DNA of 56,742 bases, taken from Roseateles sp. GTDB taxonomy: Bacteria; Pseudomonadota; Gammaproteobacteria; Burkholderiales; Burkholderiaceae_C. The notes under the pieces are model-generated. The model was given only the letters and a program-made list of their open reading frames with translations. It was not told where the DNA came from and made no database searches. A program made the position numbers and the translations under genes. Location of the stretch: contig JAFALK010000093.1 in NCBI GenBank assembly GCA_019234295.1, forward strand, positions 1 to 56,742, in the 5' to 3' direction. Shown here one piece after another: positions 24,890 to 32,850 of this stretch (positions are counted from its first letter, which is position 1; each line of letters starts with the position of its first letter).

Positions 24890-25809
24890 GCCGGCCCTGT
24901 CTTCGCGGCCATGGCCAGGGCCAGCCGCGCACCGACGCGCGCGTTGTTCTTCACCAGGGCGATGTTCGTTGCCAAGCTCGCGCCGCCCGTCAGCGCCTTG
25001 ATGCGCGCCAGCAGGAAGGGCGTCACCGCCTTGCCGCTGATGCCTTGTTGAACACAGTCCTCCAGGGCCTGCTGCGTGATCGCCTCGATGCGTTCGCGCG
25101 GCATAGCGTCTGCCGCGGGCACCGGGTTGCTGATGACGATGCCGCCCGCCAGGCCCAGCTTCCATTTCGTGCGGATGAAGCGCGAGATGTCCACCGGATC
25201 GTCGATGCGGAAATCCGCCTTGAAGCCGCTGTCCGGCGTGTAGAAGGCCGCGAAGTTCTCCTGGCCCACGGCGACCACGGGCACACCCTGGGTCTCCAAG
25301 TATTCGAGCGTGAGGCCGATGTCGAGGATGCTCTTGGCGCCGGCGCACACCACGGCGACGGGGGTTTGCGCCAGCTCCTGCAGATCGGCCGAGATGTCGA
25401 AGGACTCGGGGGCGCCGCGGTGTACGCCGCCGATGCCGCCGGTCACGAAGACCTCGATGCCGGCAAGGCGGGCGCAGATCATGGTAGCCGCGACGGTCGT
25501 GGCGCCGACCTTGCCGCTGGAGACGCCGTAGGCCAGGTCGCGGCGCGAGAGCTTCATCGCATCGGGCGACTTGCCGAGCAGGTCGAGCTCCTCGGTGGAG
25601 AGACCGACGCGGATCTTGCCGTCGATCACGGCAATGGTGGCCGGTACGGCGCCCTCGGCGCGCACGATGGCCTCGACCTCGCGCGCCGTCTGCACGTTCT
25701 GAGGCCAGGGCATGCCGTGGGAGATGATGGTCGATTCGAGCGCGACGATGGCGCGGCCCTCGACACGTGCGGCGTCGACTTCGGGCGAATAGGCGATCAG
25801 GTCTTTCAT
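24886..25809 (-). CDS. psuG: Pseudouridine-5'-phosphate glycosidase
   Basis: A 307-aa enzyme that splits pseudouridine 5'-phosphate into uracil and ribose 5-phosphate, breaking the C-C glycosidic bond. Family motifs are intact: ALESTIISHGMPWPQN near residue 23 (catalytic Glu), VSSGKVGATTVAATMICA, GGIGGVHRGAPESFDISADL, GAKSILDIGLTLEYLET (catalytic Lys) and NPVPAADAMP. It is encoded after psuK with a 4-base overlap, forming a two-gene salvage operon for modified RNA nucleosides. No dedicated pseudouridine transporter (PsuT) is adjacent. Confidence 0.96.
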   Translation of the reverse strand: MKDLIAYSPEVDAARVEGRAIVALESTIISHGMPWPQNVQTAREVEAIVRAEGAVPATIAVIDGKIRVGLSTEELDLLGKSPDAMKLSRRDLAYGVSSGKVGATTVAATMICARLAGIEVFVTGGIGGVHRGAPESFDISADLQELAQTPVAVVCAGAKSILDIGLTLEYLETQGVPVVAVGQENFAAFYTPDSGFKADFRIDDPVDISRFIRTKWKLGLAGGIVISNPVPAADAMPRERIEAITQQALEDCVQQGISGKAVTPFLLARIKALTGGASLATNIALVKNNARVGARLALAMAAKTGPA

Positions 25810-26609
25810 AGGGTGCTCGCAGTGCTTTGAAGGACGGCGCTGGCCAGGGCGAGGCCGCGTCGGCAGCAGGCCTCCCAGTCCTCGTTCTCCCGAAGGCCGG
25901 CGCAGACGCCGGCCGCGAAGGCATCACCAGCGCCGGTGACGTCGATCACCGTGACGCGGGGTGCAGACAAGGTGATGGGGGCAGAGCCAGCCTCGCTGAT
26001 CATCACGCCGCGCAACCCAAGGGTCACGGCGATGCGCGCCACGCCGCGCGCATGGAGATCGGCGAGCCCCGGCGTCTGCGCCAGCTCTCCCTCGTTCAGC
26101 AGTAGCGCATGCAGGCCACGTAGATCCAGCGGCAGCCGGTTCATCTTGGGCTCGGAAACGGCCACGGCCAGCAAGCGGCTGCGTCCGGCGCGCGCCAGCA
26201 GGGCCTCGACACTGGCCGCGGGCAGGTTGAGGTCGAAGACGGTCAACGCGGGCAAGTCGGTGGGCAGCTTCTCGGGCCGCAGTTCGTCCACGAGCGGCAT
26301 CGCGGCCAGGCCGATCACGAGGCGGCCTTCTGTGTCGAGCACGGCGGTGTAGCTGTCGCTGACGCCGCGGGCGATCACGCTACCCTGGCTGTCGAAGGGC
26401 TCGAGCAGGGCCCGGCCGTCGTCATCGTCGCCCACGGCCGTCAGCAGTCGGACCGGGAGGCCCAGGGCCAGCAGATTGCTCGCCACATTGCGGGCCACAC
26501 CGCCCGGGCATTCGCTCAGGAAGGCCGGGTTGCTCGAGCCGGGATGCGCTGCCTGCAGCAGGCGCAGCTTGCGGTCGATGTTGGCGCCGCCGATGCAAAG
26601 AATGCTCAT
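25806..26609 (-). CDS. psuK: Pseudouridine kinase (PfkB family)
   Basis: A 267-aa ribokinase-like kinase expected to phosphorylate pseudouridine to the substrate of PsuG. The start at 26609 gives MSILCIGGANIDRKLRLLQ, the proper PfkB opening; upstream extension would add unrelated residues. The first PfkB signature appears as GGVARNVASNLLALGLPVRLLTAVGDD, and the second as IDVTGAGDAFAAGVCAGL with the catalytic aspartate. It is somewhat shorter than E. coli PsuK, which carries an N-terminal DNA-binding extension absent here. Overlap with psuG supports the substrate assignment. From sequence alone, a general sugar kinase remains possible. Confidence 0.92.
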   Translation of the reverse strand: MSILCIGGANIDRKLRLLQAAHPGSSNPAFLSECPGGVARNVASNLLALGLPVRLLTAVGDDDDGRALLEPFDSQGSVIARGVSDSYTAVLDTEGRLVIGLAAMPLVDELRPEKLPTDLPALTVFDLNLPAASVEALLARAGRSRLLAVAVSEPKMNRLPLDLRGLHALLLNEGELAQTPGLADLHARGVARIAVTLGLRGVMISEAGSAPITLSAPRVTVIDVTGAGDAFAAGVCAGLRENEDWEACCRRGLALASAVLQSTASTL

Positions 26610-26932
26610 GCCCCGAGTGTAGGCAGCACGCGCGCAAAACGAGGAGGCGGAAACGTATGGGAACGATCTCGCGCCGCAGCGCATTCAAGGCGGGCTGGCG
26701 ATTGTTCGATGATCAGTCACCGCGACAAGAACGGCTTTCGCACGCTCGGTTCGCACGCTCGGCAGCCAGACGCTGCAGGAGTTCGTCGAGTGGACCTCCG
26801 GTGGCTGCGCGCCAAGGGCGGCAAGCCCGGCCCCGGCGGCGCGCGAGCATCGGCGATGCCTGCGGCCTTTGTCAGCCTGAAGATCGCGCTCTTTAGCGCC
26901 GGGAAGGGCGAGGTCCGGATGCGTGAATTTCG
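26610..26932. other. Intergenic region without a recognised gene
   Basis: This 323-base gap lies between the psuK start and the end of the minus-strand esterase gene. It must hold the psuKG promoter near 26610-26660. Plus-strand frames of 79-134 codons exist here, but they are arginine-rich, overlap in several frames, have no clear ribosome binding site and match nothing I know. I see no repeat, hairpin or RNA gene. Confidence 0.5.
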
Positions 26933-27760
26933 TTATCGCGCGTCTTGAAACAGCCACTTCACGGCGCGCGGGAACTCGGCGCGCCAGGCGGTCTCGTTGT
27001 GTTGGGCCGTCGGCGCGATGCGCAGCTCGATCGGCGCGCCGGGGTTGCGATGCACGAGATTGCCGCTCATGCGCACCGTGTCGTCGACCTCCGTGCCGCC
27101 CTCTCCGCCGCCGACGTAGAGGTAGACGCGGGTGTCGGATGGCAGTGGCTGCAGGCCCGCTTCGTCGTACAGACGCATATTGACCCAGTAGGACGGCGAG
27201 AAGATGCCCACGCGGCCGAAGAGCTGCGGGTAGCGCAGCAGCGCGCCGTGCGTGATCAGCCCGCCCAAGGAGCTGCCCATCATGCCGGTGTGGGCGCGAT
27301 CGGCCAGCGTGCGATAGCGGCTGTCGATGAAGGGCTTCACGGTCTCGGCGACGAAGCGCAGGTAGGCCTCGCCCTCAGCCCTGGGCACGGGGCCCGAGTC
27401 GTACAGCGTCAGCTCGGGCAGGCGGTGCTCGTCGCCGTTGTCAATGCCCACGACGATGATCTCCAACCCCTCCTTGGCCGCGAGCTCGTTGAGCGATTCG
27501 TCCACACCCCACTCGCCGGCGAAGCTGGTGGCTGCGTCGAAGAGGTTCTGGGCATCGTGCATGTAGAGCACGGGGTAGCGCTTGGCCGGTGACTTGTCGT
27601 AGGACGGCGGCAGGTAGAGGCGGATCGTGCGCTCCCGGTTCAGGCCGGGGATGGCGAGCTTTTCGGCGAGAACCGTCACGTTCGGCGCGGCCGTGGAGGG
27701 CTTGTCGGCGGCTTGTGCGGCCAGGCTCACGAGAAGGAACAGGGTGGCGATGAAGCGCAT
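26933..27760 (-). CDS. Secreted alpha/beta-hydrolase, esterase D/enterochelin-esterase type
   Basis: A 275-aa exported hydrolase. It has a signal peptide (MRFIATLFLLVSLAAQAA/DK), a substrate-lid strand region RTIRLYLPPSYDKSPAKRYPVLYMHDAQNLFD, the nucleophile elbow GMMGSSLGGLITHGAL with the catalytic serine, and a probable catalytic His in PTAQHNETAWRAEFPRAVKWLF at the C-terminus. This is the putative esterase (PF00756-like) fold shared by Fes, esterase D and carbohydrate esterases. The substrate is unknown. It diverges from the hydroxyproline genes and need not be functionally linked. Confidence 0.92.
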   Translation of the reverse strand: MRFIATLFLLVSLAAQAADKPSTAAPNVTVLAEKLAIPGLNRERTIRLYLPPSYDKSPAKRYPVLYMHDAQNLFDAATSFAGEWGVDESLNELAAKEGLEIIVVGIDNGDEHRLPELTLYDSGPVPRAEGEAYLRFVAETVKPFIDSRYRTLADRAHTGMMGSSLGGLITHGALLRYPQLFGRVGIFSPSYWVNMRLYDEAGLQPLPSDTRVYLYVGGGEGGTEVDDTVRMSGNLVHRNPGAPIELRIAPTAQHNETAWRAEFPRAVKWLFQDAR

Positions 27761-27829
27761 GGAGTCTCCCGAAGAAGGCGCAAGCCTATGCGATGCCAGC
27801 CCACCCTTGGCTATGCCACAGGCCGATGT

Positions 27830-27880
27830 CTTAGTATCTTGTAAATATATTTATAGGATATTATTATTATCTTTGCGTCG
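27830..27880 (+). promoter_or_regulatory. AT-rich promoter/operator of the hydroxyproline operon
   Basis: A sharply AT-rich stretch in a GC-rich genome lies 20-65 bases before the first operon gene. It contains the perfect 12-bp palindrome TAAATATATTTA at 27842-27853, followed by GGATATTATTATTAT. This is the obvious place for the promoter and for an operator of the GntR regulator encoded at the end of the operon. Exact promoter boxes cannot be fixed by eye. Confidence 0.5.
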
Positions 27881-27896
27881 ACTCCAGGAGTGCCCT

Positions 27897-28811
27897 ATGA
27901 CCATCCCGCGCTGGCAAGGCGTCTTCCCCGCCGTCACGACCAAGTTCAACGCCGACGAGAGCATCGATGCAGAGGGCACGGCCCGGCACATCGACTTCCA
28001 GATCCGCAACGGCATTCACGGACTCGTGACCTGCGGTTCGCTGGGCGAAGCGAGCACCCTGTCACTCGAGGAAAAGCTGCATGTCGCCCGGATCGCGCTC
28101 GAGGCCGCCGACGGGCGCATCCCCGTGTTGGCGAATGTGTCCGAGACCCGCACGCGCGAGGCCCTGCGCTACATCGACGGCGCCAACAAGCTGGGCGTGT
28201 CGGGCTTCATGCTCATGCCCTCAGTCATTTACGTGGCCGACGCACGCGAGGCCATGCTCAATGTGCGCAGCATGGCCGAAGCCGCGCAGAAGCCGGTGAT
28301 GGTCTACAACAACCCCGTTGCCTACCGGGTGGACCTCAGGCCCGAGCATATGCAGGAACTCGCCGATTGCCGCTGGATCGCAGCGATCAAGGAGAGCACG
28401 GACAACATCCGCCGCATCACGGACCTGCGCAACGCCTTGGGCGATCGCTACCAGCTCTTCATTGGCGTTGACGATCTCGCCTTCGAAGCCCTGGCGCTCG
28501 GCTGTGATGGTCTGCTGGCCGGCGTCGGCTGCGCTTTCCCGCGCGAGACGGTCGCGCTTTACGAGCTGATGAAGGCGGGTCGGTTCGACGAAGCGCTCAG
28601 GCTCTACCGCTGGATGACGCCGATGCTCCACCTCGACGTCTCGATCAAGCTGGTGCAGAACCTCAAGCTGATCGATGCGCTGGTGGGTGTCGGGACCGAG
28701 CATGTCCGGCGCCCGCGCCTGCCCTTGGCCGGGGCCGAGCGCGAGCACGTCGAGCGCATCGTGCGGCATGCGCTGGAGACCCGCCCGGCTGAATACCAGT
28801 CGGTGCGATAG
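27897..28811 (+). CDS. Dihydrodipicolinate synthase-family lyase, probable pyrroline-4-hydroxy-2-carboxylate deaminase
   Basis: A 304-aa DapA/NAL-family TIM barrel. The ATG at 27897 follows AGGAG and starts [20 protein letters not shown] as in the family. Landmarks are [19 protein letters not shown], the tyrosine motif [13 protein letters not shown] and the Schiff-base lysine in [15 protein letters not shown]. Next to a 4-hydroxyproline epimerase, the likely reaction is deamination of 1-pyrroline-4-hydroxy-2-carboxylate to alpha-ketoglutarate semialdehyde. The role is assigned by operon context; the fold alone would also fit other aldolases. First gene of the operon, 10 bases before the epimerase. 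Confidence 0.88.
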   Translation: MTIPRWQGVFPAVTTKFNADESIDAEGTARHIDFQIRNGIHGLVTCGSLGEASTLSLEEKLHVARIALEAADGRIPVLANVSETRTREALRYIDGANKLGVSGFMLMPSVIYVADAREAMLNVRSMAEAAQKPVMVYNNPVAYRVDLRPEHMQELADCRWIAAIKESTDNIRRITDLRNALGDRYQLFIGVDDLAFEALALGCDGLLAGVGCAFPRETVALYELMKAGRFDEALRLYRWMTPMLHLDVSIKLVQNLKLIDALVGVGTEHVRRPRLPLAGAEREHVERIVRHALETRPAEYQSVR

Positions 28812-28821
28812 TCCGGACTCC

Positions 28822-29760
28822 ATGAAGCGCATCTCGATCATCGACAGCCACACCGGCGGCGAGCCCACGCGCCTGGTGGTCGACGGCTTCCCCTCGCTCG
28901 GCAAGGGCAGTATGGCGCAGCGCCTGCAGTGCCTGGCCCGAGATCACGACGACTGGCGCGCCGCCGTCGTCCTCGAGCCGCGCGGCAGCGACGTCATCGT
29001 CGGTGCCCTGCTGTGCGAGCCCGCCTCGGACGACGCCGTTGCCGGTGTGATCTTCTTCAACAACGCCCGCTACCTGGGCATGTGCGGCCACGGCACCATT
29101 GGCCTCGTTGCCACCCTCGCGCACATGGGGCGGATCTCTGTCGGCGAGCATCGCATCGACACCCCGGTCGGCCAGATCACCGCGACCCTGCACGACGACG
29201 GCTCGGTCAGCGTGCGAAACGTGCCCGCCTACCGTCATCAACATCATGTCTCCGTCGACGTGCCGGGCCACGGCACGGTGCACGGCGACGTGGCTTGGGG
29301 CGGGAACTGGTTCTTCCTCGTGGAAGCACATGGCCAACGATTGGAGAGCGACAACATCGCGGCGCTGACGGTCTATGCCTGTGAATTGAAGTCTGCGCTG
29401 GCGGCCCAGGGCATTACCGGTGCGCAGGGAGCCGAGATCGATCACATCGAACTCTTCGCCGACGACGACCAGGGCGCGGACAGCCGCAACTTCGTGCTGT
29501 GCCCCGGGCTCGCCTACGACCGTTCCCCTTGCGGTACCGGCACCAGCGCTAAGCTCGCCTGCCTAGCGGCCGACGGCAAGCTCAAGCCCGGTCAGCTGTG
29601 GCGGCAGGCCAGCATCATCGGCAGCGTCTTCGAGGCGAGCTACCAACTGGACGACCAAGGCCGCGTGATCCCTAACTTGCGCGGGCGTGCCCACATCAGC
29701 GCCGAGGGAAACCTTCTGATCGATCCAGCCGATCCCTTTGCCTGGGGCATCCGGCCCTGA
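28822..29760 (+). CDS. 4-hydroxyproline 2-epimerase (proline racemase family)
   Basis: A 312-aa enzyme that epimerises trans-4-hydroxy-L-proline to cis-4-hydroxy-D-proline with two cysteines and no cofactor. Both catalytic cysteines are visible: [14 protein letters not shown] near residue 91 and [18 protein letters not shown] near residue 236. Two cysteines separate it from the dehydratase branch, where the first is threonine. The N-terminal [19 protein letters not shown] is typical. The neighbouring DapA-family lyase and GntR regulator fit a hydroxyproline catabolic operon. The next catalytic step, D-hydroxyproline dehydrogenase, survives only as the scar directly downstream. Confidence 0.93.
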   Translation: MKRISIIDSHTGGEPTRLVVDGFPSLGKGSMAQRLQCLARDHDDWRAAVVLEPRGSDVIVGALLCEPASDDAVAGVIFFNNARYLGMCGHGTIGLVATLAHMGRISVGEHRIDTPVGQITATLHDDGSVSVRNVPAYRHQHHVSVDVPGHGTVHGDVAWGGNWFFLVEAHGQRLESDNIAALTVYACELKSALAAQGITGAQGAEIDHIELFADDDQGADSRNFVLCPGLAYDRSPCGTGTSAKLACLAADGKLKPGQLWRQASIIGSVFEASYQLDDQGRVIPNLRGRAHISAEGNLLIDPADPFAWGIRP

Positions 29761-29769
29761 TCCATCGCA

Positions 29770-30024
29770 ATGGACACGGACATCATCGGGGTGGGGGCCG
29801 GCATCGTGGGCGCAGCAGCCACGCTGGTGCGGCGCTGCGAAGACGTCCTGCTGGGCGCCGTGCAAGCCTGCACCAGCTGCGACGAGGCCAAGCCGCTGAC
29901 CCGTTGCGCGATGGGTGCCTGTCAGTGCCGGGTCTGCGGCGCGGCACTGGAGGTCCTGCAGGGCTGGCCGCAGTGCGCGCCACGGCTCGTGACGACCCCT
30001 CGACTCATCGATACTCGAGCATGA
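29770..30024 (+). pseudogene. Deletion scar: N-terminus of an FAD oxidoreductase fused to a [2Fe-2S] BFD-like C-terminus
   Basis: An 84-codon open frame built of two unrelated ends. Residues 1-19 (MDTDIIGVGAGIVGAAATL) are the dinucleotide-binding start of a glycine/D-amino-acid oxidase-type dehydrogenase. Residues 20-67 (VRRCEDVLLGAVQACTS, then TRCAMGACQCRVCG) are the BFD-like iron-sulfur C-terminus of an NAD(P)/FAD oxidoreductase subunit, normally xCRCEDV...TRCGMGPCQGRxC. Here the first Cys is Arg. In related operons these ends belong to the subunits of D-hydroxyproline dehydrogenase. Everything between, more than 2 kb in typical operons, is missing, but the frame is preserved. The product cannot be catalytic. 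The stop overlaps the GntR start (ATGA). Confidence 0.75.
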
Positions 30025-30746
30025 CATCCTCAGCCTCAGACAAAATAGCTCGACCGACGGCACGGTCCGCGGCAGCGCCCCTTGTTGCGGGCGCGCAGAT
30101 GAAGAGAAAGGCGAAGCGGCGGACCGCCGACATCGCCTACGACGCCATCGAGGCCATGATCTCCACCTTGCAGCTGGCACCCGGAACCCTGGTGGTCGAA
30201 GGTGAGATCGCGGAGAGCACCGGCCTCGGCCGCACGCCCGTGCGCGAGGCGCTGCTGCGCATGATCTCGATCGGTCTCATCGACCAGCAGCCCCGGCGCG
30301 GCCTGCTGGTCTCGAACATCAATCTGGCTGACTACCTCGACCTGCTCCAGACGCGACGCGCCCTAGAGGCGTTGCTCGCGTGTGCGGCAACGCGGCGGGC
30401 CACCAGCGCTCAGCGCAGGGAGATTCTTCGATGCGCCGAGACGATGGTTGCCGCAGCGGCGCATGAGCACCTGGACGACTACATGAAGGCCGACCAGGAG
30501 CTGGACAACGTCGTGCACGCGGCCAGCCAGAACCGCTCGGCCGTGAAGGCCGTCGTGCCGCTGGTCGTTCAATGCCGGCGCTTCTGGTACGCCTACCAGC
30601 ACGAGGGCGACATCCAGGAGGGAGCACGCGCTCACATGGCACTCGCGCACGCCATTGCGGGTGGCGATGAAGCGGCAGCGGTCGTCGCTGCGAACCGCTT
30701 GCTCGACTACCTGGAGCAATTCGCGCGGCGCGTGATCGACAGGTGA
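30021..30746 (+). CDS. GntR-family regulator, FCD (FadR) subfamily
   Basis: A 241-aa transcription factor. A basic N-terminal extension precedes the winged helix-turn-helix (about 36-100, AYDAIEAMISTLQLAPGTLVVEGEIAESTGLGRTPVREALLRM). The all-helical FCD ligand domain follows (DLLQTRRALEALLACAATRRAT through HMALAHAIAGGDEAAAV), with the histidines that usually bind metal. The start at 30021 overlaps the stop of the dehydrogenase scar. It probably controls the hydroxyproline operon in response to a pathway compound, through the AT-rich region upstream of 27897. That is inferred from position only. Confidence 0.92.
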   Translation: MTSSASDKIARPTARSAAAPLVAGAQMKRKAKRRTADIAYDAIEAMISTLQLAPGTLVVEGEIAESTGLGRTPVREALLRMISIGLIDQQPRRGLLVSNINLADYLDLLQTRRALEALLACAATRRATSAQRREILRCAETMVAAAAHEHLDDYMKADQELDNVVHAASQNRSAVKAVVPLVVQCRRFWYAYQHEGDIQEGARAHMALAHAIAGGDEAAAVVAANRLLDYLEQFARRVIDR

Positions 30747-30846
30747 GGGGGCTCTGTCTTCGCGCTTTCGCCGCCGCTGAAAGTACGTGAGGCATCCCTG
30801 CGCTACGATTGAAGCGATACAGGCTGTCGCAATCGTGAGGCGCGCT

Positions 30847-31065
30847 ATGACGAACGCTTGGTTCAAGCCCGTGGGCTGGCTGTTTCGACCAATTGCATGG
30901 CAAGGCTACCTGGCCGTCGCATGCGCGGCGATCTTCTGCATCCAGGTGTTCATCGCGGTCGATCGGCACTCTCACTCCGTCAGCGACACGCTGTACGGCA
31001 TCTTTCCGTACTTCGTGCCGACATTTCTACTGCTCAATTGGTTGGCTTCAAAACGCGGAGCTTGA
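30847..31065 (+). CDS. Small membrane protein of unknown function
   Basis: A 72-aa protein with two hydrophobic segments (WQGYLAVACAAIFCIQVFIAV and LYGIFPYFVPTFLLLNWLA) joined by a short polar loop (DRHSHSVSD). The opening MTNAWFKPVGWLFRPIAWQGY resembles small Burkholderiales proteins with a W.P.....P..WQG motif near the first helix. The ATG at 30847 is chosen as the start just before the hydrophobic region. Function unknown. Confidence 0.7.
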   Translation: MTNAWFKPVGWLFRPIAWQGYLAVACAAIFCIQVFIAVDRHSHSVSDTLYGIFPYFVPTFLLLNWLASKRGA

Positions 31066-31428
31066 CGCAAGGATCGTGTCGGCAACGGCGTCCATCCGGC
31101 CTGCGGGCTGCGGGCTGTGCTTGGCGACGCGGAAGGTCTGCTTCCATATGCAGAGTGGATACCCATGGTCCCGGCCAGCGGCGGTCACGCACGAGTGACT
31201 TCTTCTCATGGGCTTGCTTTTGGGACCCAATGGCGATCAGCATTAACTCCGCTCGACATGAAGTGGCCACCTGGAATGGAGTACGGGATTTTTCACGTGC
31301 TGTCGGACCGCGATGCGGTTCTAATTTCCCGCCAAAAGGGGCCAAATATGATCGCAAAGGGCAGCTCTTCCGCGTCTCAGCTGCATCGGTAAGTCCGCCT
31401 GATGAGGCGTGCGATTGCATCCTCTGCA
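31066..31428. other. Intergenic region with a possible insertion-sequence remnant
   Basis: No coding region is convincing here. Around 31300-31350 the sequence (TGTCGGACCGCGATGCGGTT, then TTTCCCGCCAAAAGGGGCC) resembles the terminal region of IS21-type elements as I remember them. A GTGGCCAC lies about 80 bases upstream. No transposase frame is present. This would be a solo end or chance, and marks the left edge of the AT-richer accessory block. Confidence 0.25.
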
Positions 31429-31454
31429 GCAATGTAGTAAAGTTGCTACATTGC
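31429..31454. promoter_or_regulatory. Operator-like inverted repeat upstream of the toxin-antitoxin genes
   Basis: GCAATGTAGTAA and TTGCTACATTGC form 12-bp arms with one mismatch around a 2-base centre, ending 11 bases before the antitoxin start and partly flanking its AAGGAG. This is the expected place and shape for the autoregulatory site bound by a Phd-type antitoxin or toxin-antitoxin complex. Confidence 0.75.
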
Positions 31455-31465
31455 AAGGAGTGCTT

Positions 31466-31720
31466 ATGGGCATCACTACTCTTTCCAGCCGGGAGTTCAA
31501 TCAGGACACGGCTCGTGCGAAGAAGGCGGCCGCGCAGGGGCCTGTCTTCATTACGGATCGGGGGCGCCCGGCGCACGTGCTGCTGACGATCGAGCGTTAT
31601 CAGGAGTTGTCCGGTCCAACAACCAGCATCGCGAACTTGCTGGCGATGCCGGGGGCCGAGAGCGTCGAATTCGATCCGCCCCGCGCGAGTGAGCTCTATC
31701 GCGCAGTAGATCTCAGCTGA
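31466..31720 (+). CDS. Type II antitoxin, Phd/YefM family
   Basis: An 84-aa antitoxin with the Phd/YefM fold at its N-terminus: MGITTLSSREFNQDTARAKK, then GPVFITDRGRPAHVLLTIERYQEL. The C-terminal tail (about 55-84) should wrap the toxin and neutralise it. The start at 31466 follows AAGGAG; an upstream in-frame ATG would run through the operator repeat. The stop codon shares its last base with the toxin's ATG, giving tight coupling. It is expected to repress its own promoter through the inverted repeat at 31429-31454. Confidence 0.92.
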   Translation: MGITTLSSREFNQDTARAKKAAAQGPVFITDRGRPAHVLLTIERYQELSGPTTSIANLLAMPGAESVEFDPPRASELYRAVDLS

Positions 31721-32142
31721 TGTACGTACTGGATACCAACGTCGTCTCGGAATTGCGCAAAGCGGGTCGGGCTAACTCGAACGTACTTGCTTGGGCCAAC
31801 AATGTTGCGACCGGGACACTGTACATCTCTGCGGTCACTATTCTTGAACTTGAGCTCGGCATTCTTTCGCTTGAGCGTCGCGATCAGCCGCAAGCTTCGA
31901 TCTTGAGAAGCTGGATGCAAAGTCACGTCTTGCCGGCATTCGATGGACGAGTCCTGCCGGTTGATACGGCAGTGGCGCTTCAATGCGCCCAGCTCCACGT
32001 TCCAAATCGGCGTGCGGAACGGGACGCCCTGATCGCGGCGACAGCGATCATCCACGGAATGACCGTCGTGACGCGCAACGTTGGTGATTTCGAAGGGACC
32101 GGAGTGTTGCTGATAAATCCCTGGGAACATGACGAGGGTTAG
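31720..32142 (+). CDS. Type II toxin, PIN-domain ribonuclease (VapC/FitB-like)
   Basis: A 140-aa PIN-domain toxin, expected to cleave RNA with Mg2+. The acidic site is present: Asp5 in MYVLDTNVVSELRK, Glu in SAVTILELELGI, Asp in the RRAERDALIAATAIIHGM segment and the final NVGDFEGTG. The arrangement with a Phd-type antitoxin instead of VapB resembles the FitAB/StbDE-like mosaics. The ATG overlaps the antitoxin stop by one base. Lower GC than the neighbouring core genes suggests acquisition by transfer. Confidence 0.92.
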   Translation: MYVLDTNVVSELRKAGRANSNVLAWANNVATGTLYISAVTILELELGILSLERRDQPQASILRSWMQSHVLPAFDGRVLPVDTAVALQCAQLHVPNRRAERDALIAATAIIHGMTVVTRNVGDFEGTGVLLINPWEHDEG

Positions 32143-32279
32143 GCAGCCAGATTCAAGATCAACTAAGCGCAGCTGAACGTTAACGAGCGGCCACAAGCGG
32201 TCGACGGTGAGGGACCGCATTGCAGCGACGAGGCTTGAGTTCGGCCTGAAATATTCAAGAATCAAGAAGGACGACGGCC

Positions 32280-32693
32280 ATGCGATGGAACAAACTTTTA
32301 TCCCTCCTGTTCGGCACAGGCGGCGTTGCGTGGTCGGTTGGAATGGCCTTTCTTCCGGGCGTACAACTACCGAGCCCAATGCGCGTGCTTGAACTTACCT
32401 GCGCATTTGTTGCTCTGATGTCAGTCGGGATTTCTGTCGGAGCATGGGCCGGGCGGCGTTGGGCACTGATTTGCTACCGTGCTATTTCTTGGATTTCAAT
32501 CGCGCTGCTGATTTTCATGGCCTTTCAGGATGTCCTCGAAATCTTCCAAGCTACTGGCCACTTCATATGGTATTCAGCGCTACAGGATGCACTGCTCCTA
32601 GCAATGATGCTTCCAGTCTTTGGATTTTTACTCGGTGTTTTGCATCATCCAGACGTTCGTCGGGACTTCAATCTTGACGCACGACTTGTGTAA
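32280..32693 (+). CDS. Membrane protein of unknown function (about four helices)
   Basis: A 137-aa hydrophobic protein with about four membrane segments: LLSLLFGTGGVAWSVGMAFL, LELTCAFVALMSVGISVGAWA, AISWISIALLIFMAF and DALLLAMMLPVFGFLLGVL. It ends in a short charged cytoplasmic tail (HHPDVRRDFNLDARLV). No family is recognised. It is flanked by spacers of 137 and 157 bases and has codon and base composition like the rest of the AT-richer block. Confidence 0.7.
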   Translation: MRWNKLLSLLFGTGGVAWSVGMAFLPGVQLPSPMRVLELTCAFVALMSVGISVGAWAGRRWALICYRAISWISIALLIFMAFQDVLEIFQATGHFIWYSALQDALLLAMMLPVFGFLLGVLHHPDVRRDFNLDARLV

Positions 32694-32850
32694 CCGCGAC
32701 GCCGACAAACCGATGCGTCGGCTCGAATCGGCCAGGAGCGGTCGGTCAGATCGAACGGGATAGCCGACATCGTGCGGTCAGGCGAGGGCCCTCGGCAGGG
32801 TTCTCGATTTATTCCCTCCCTAAAGCCGTAATTTCTGGAATGTCGAGATT

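Noticed and set aside
26657..26948. Small plus-strand genes between psuK and the esterase
   Set aside because: Several overlapping arginine-rich frames, no good start signal and no recognisable family. Reported as an empty intergenic region instead.
32130..32200. A GTTAGGC at the end of the PIN toxin gene as an integron attC core site
   Set aside because: No matching partner core of the RYYYAAC type at the right distance and orientation, and no integrase. A single 7-mer match is expected by chance.
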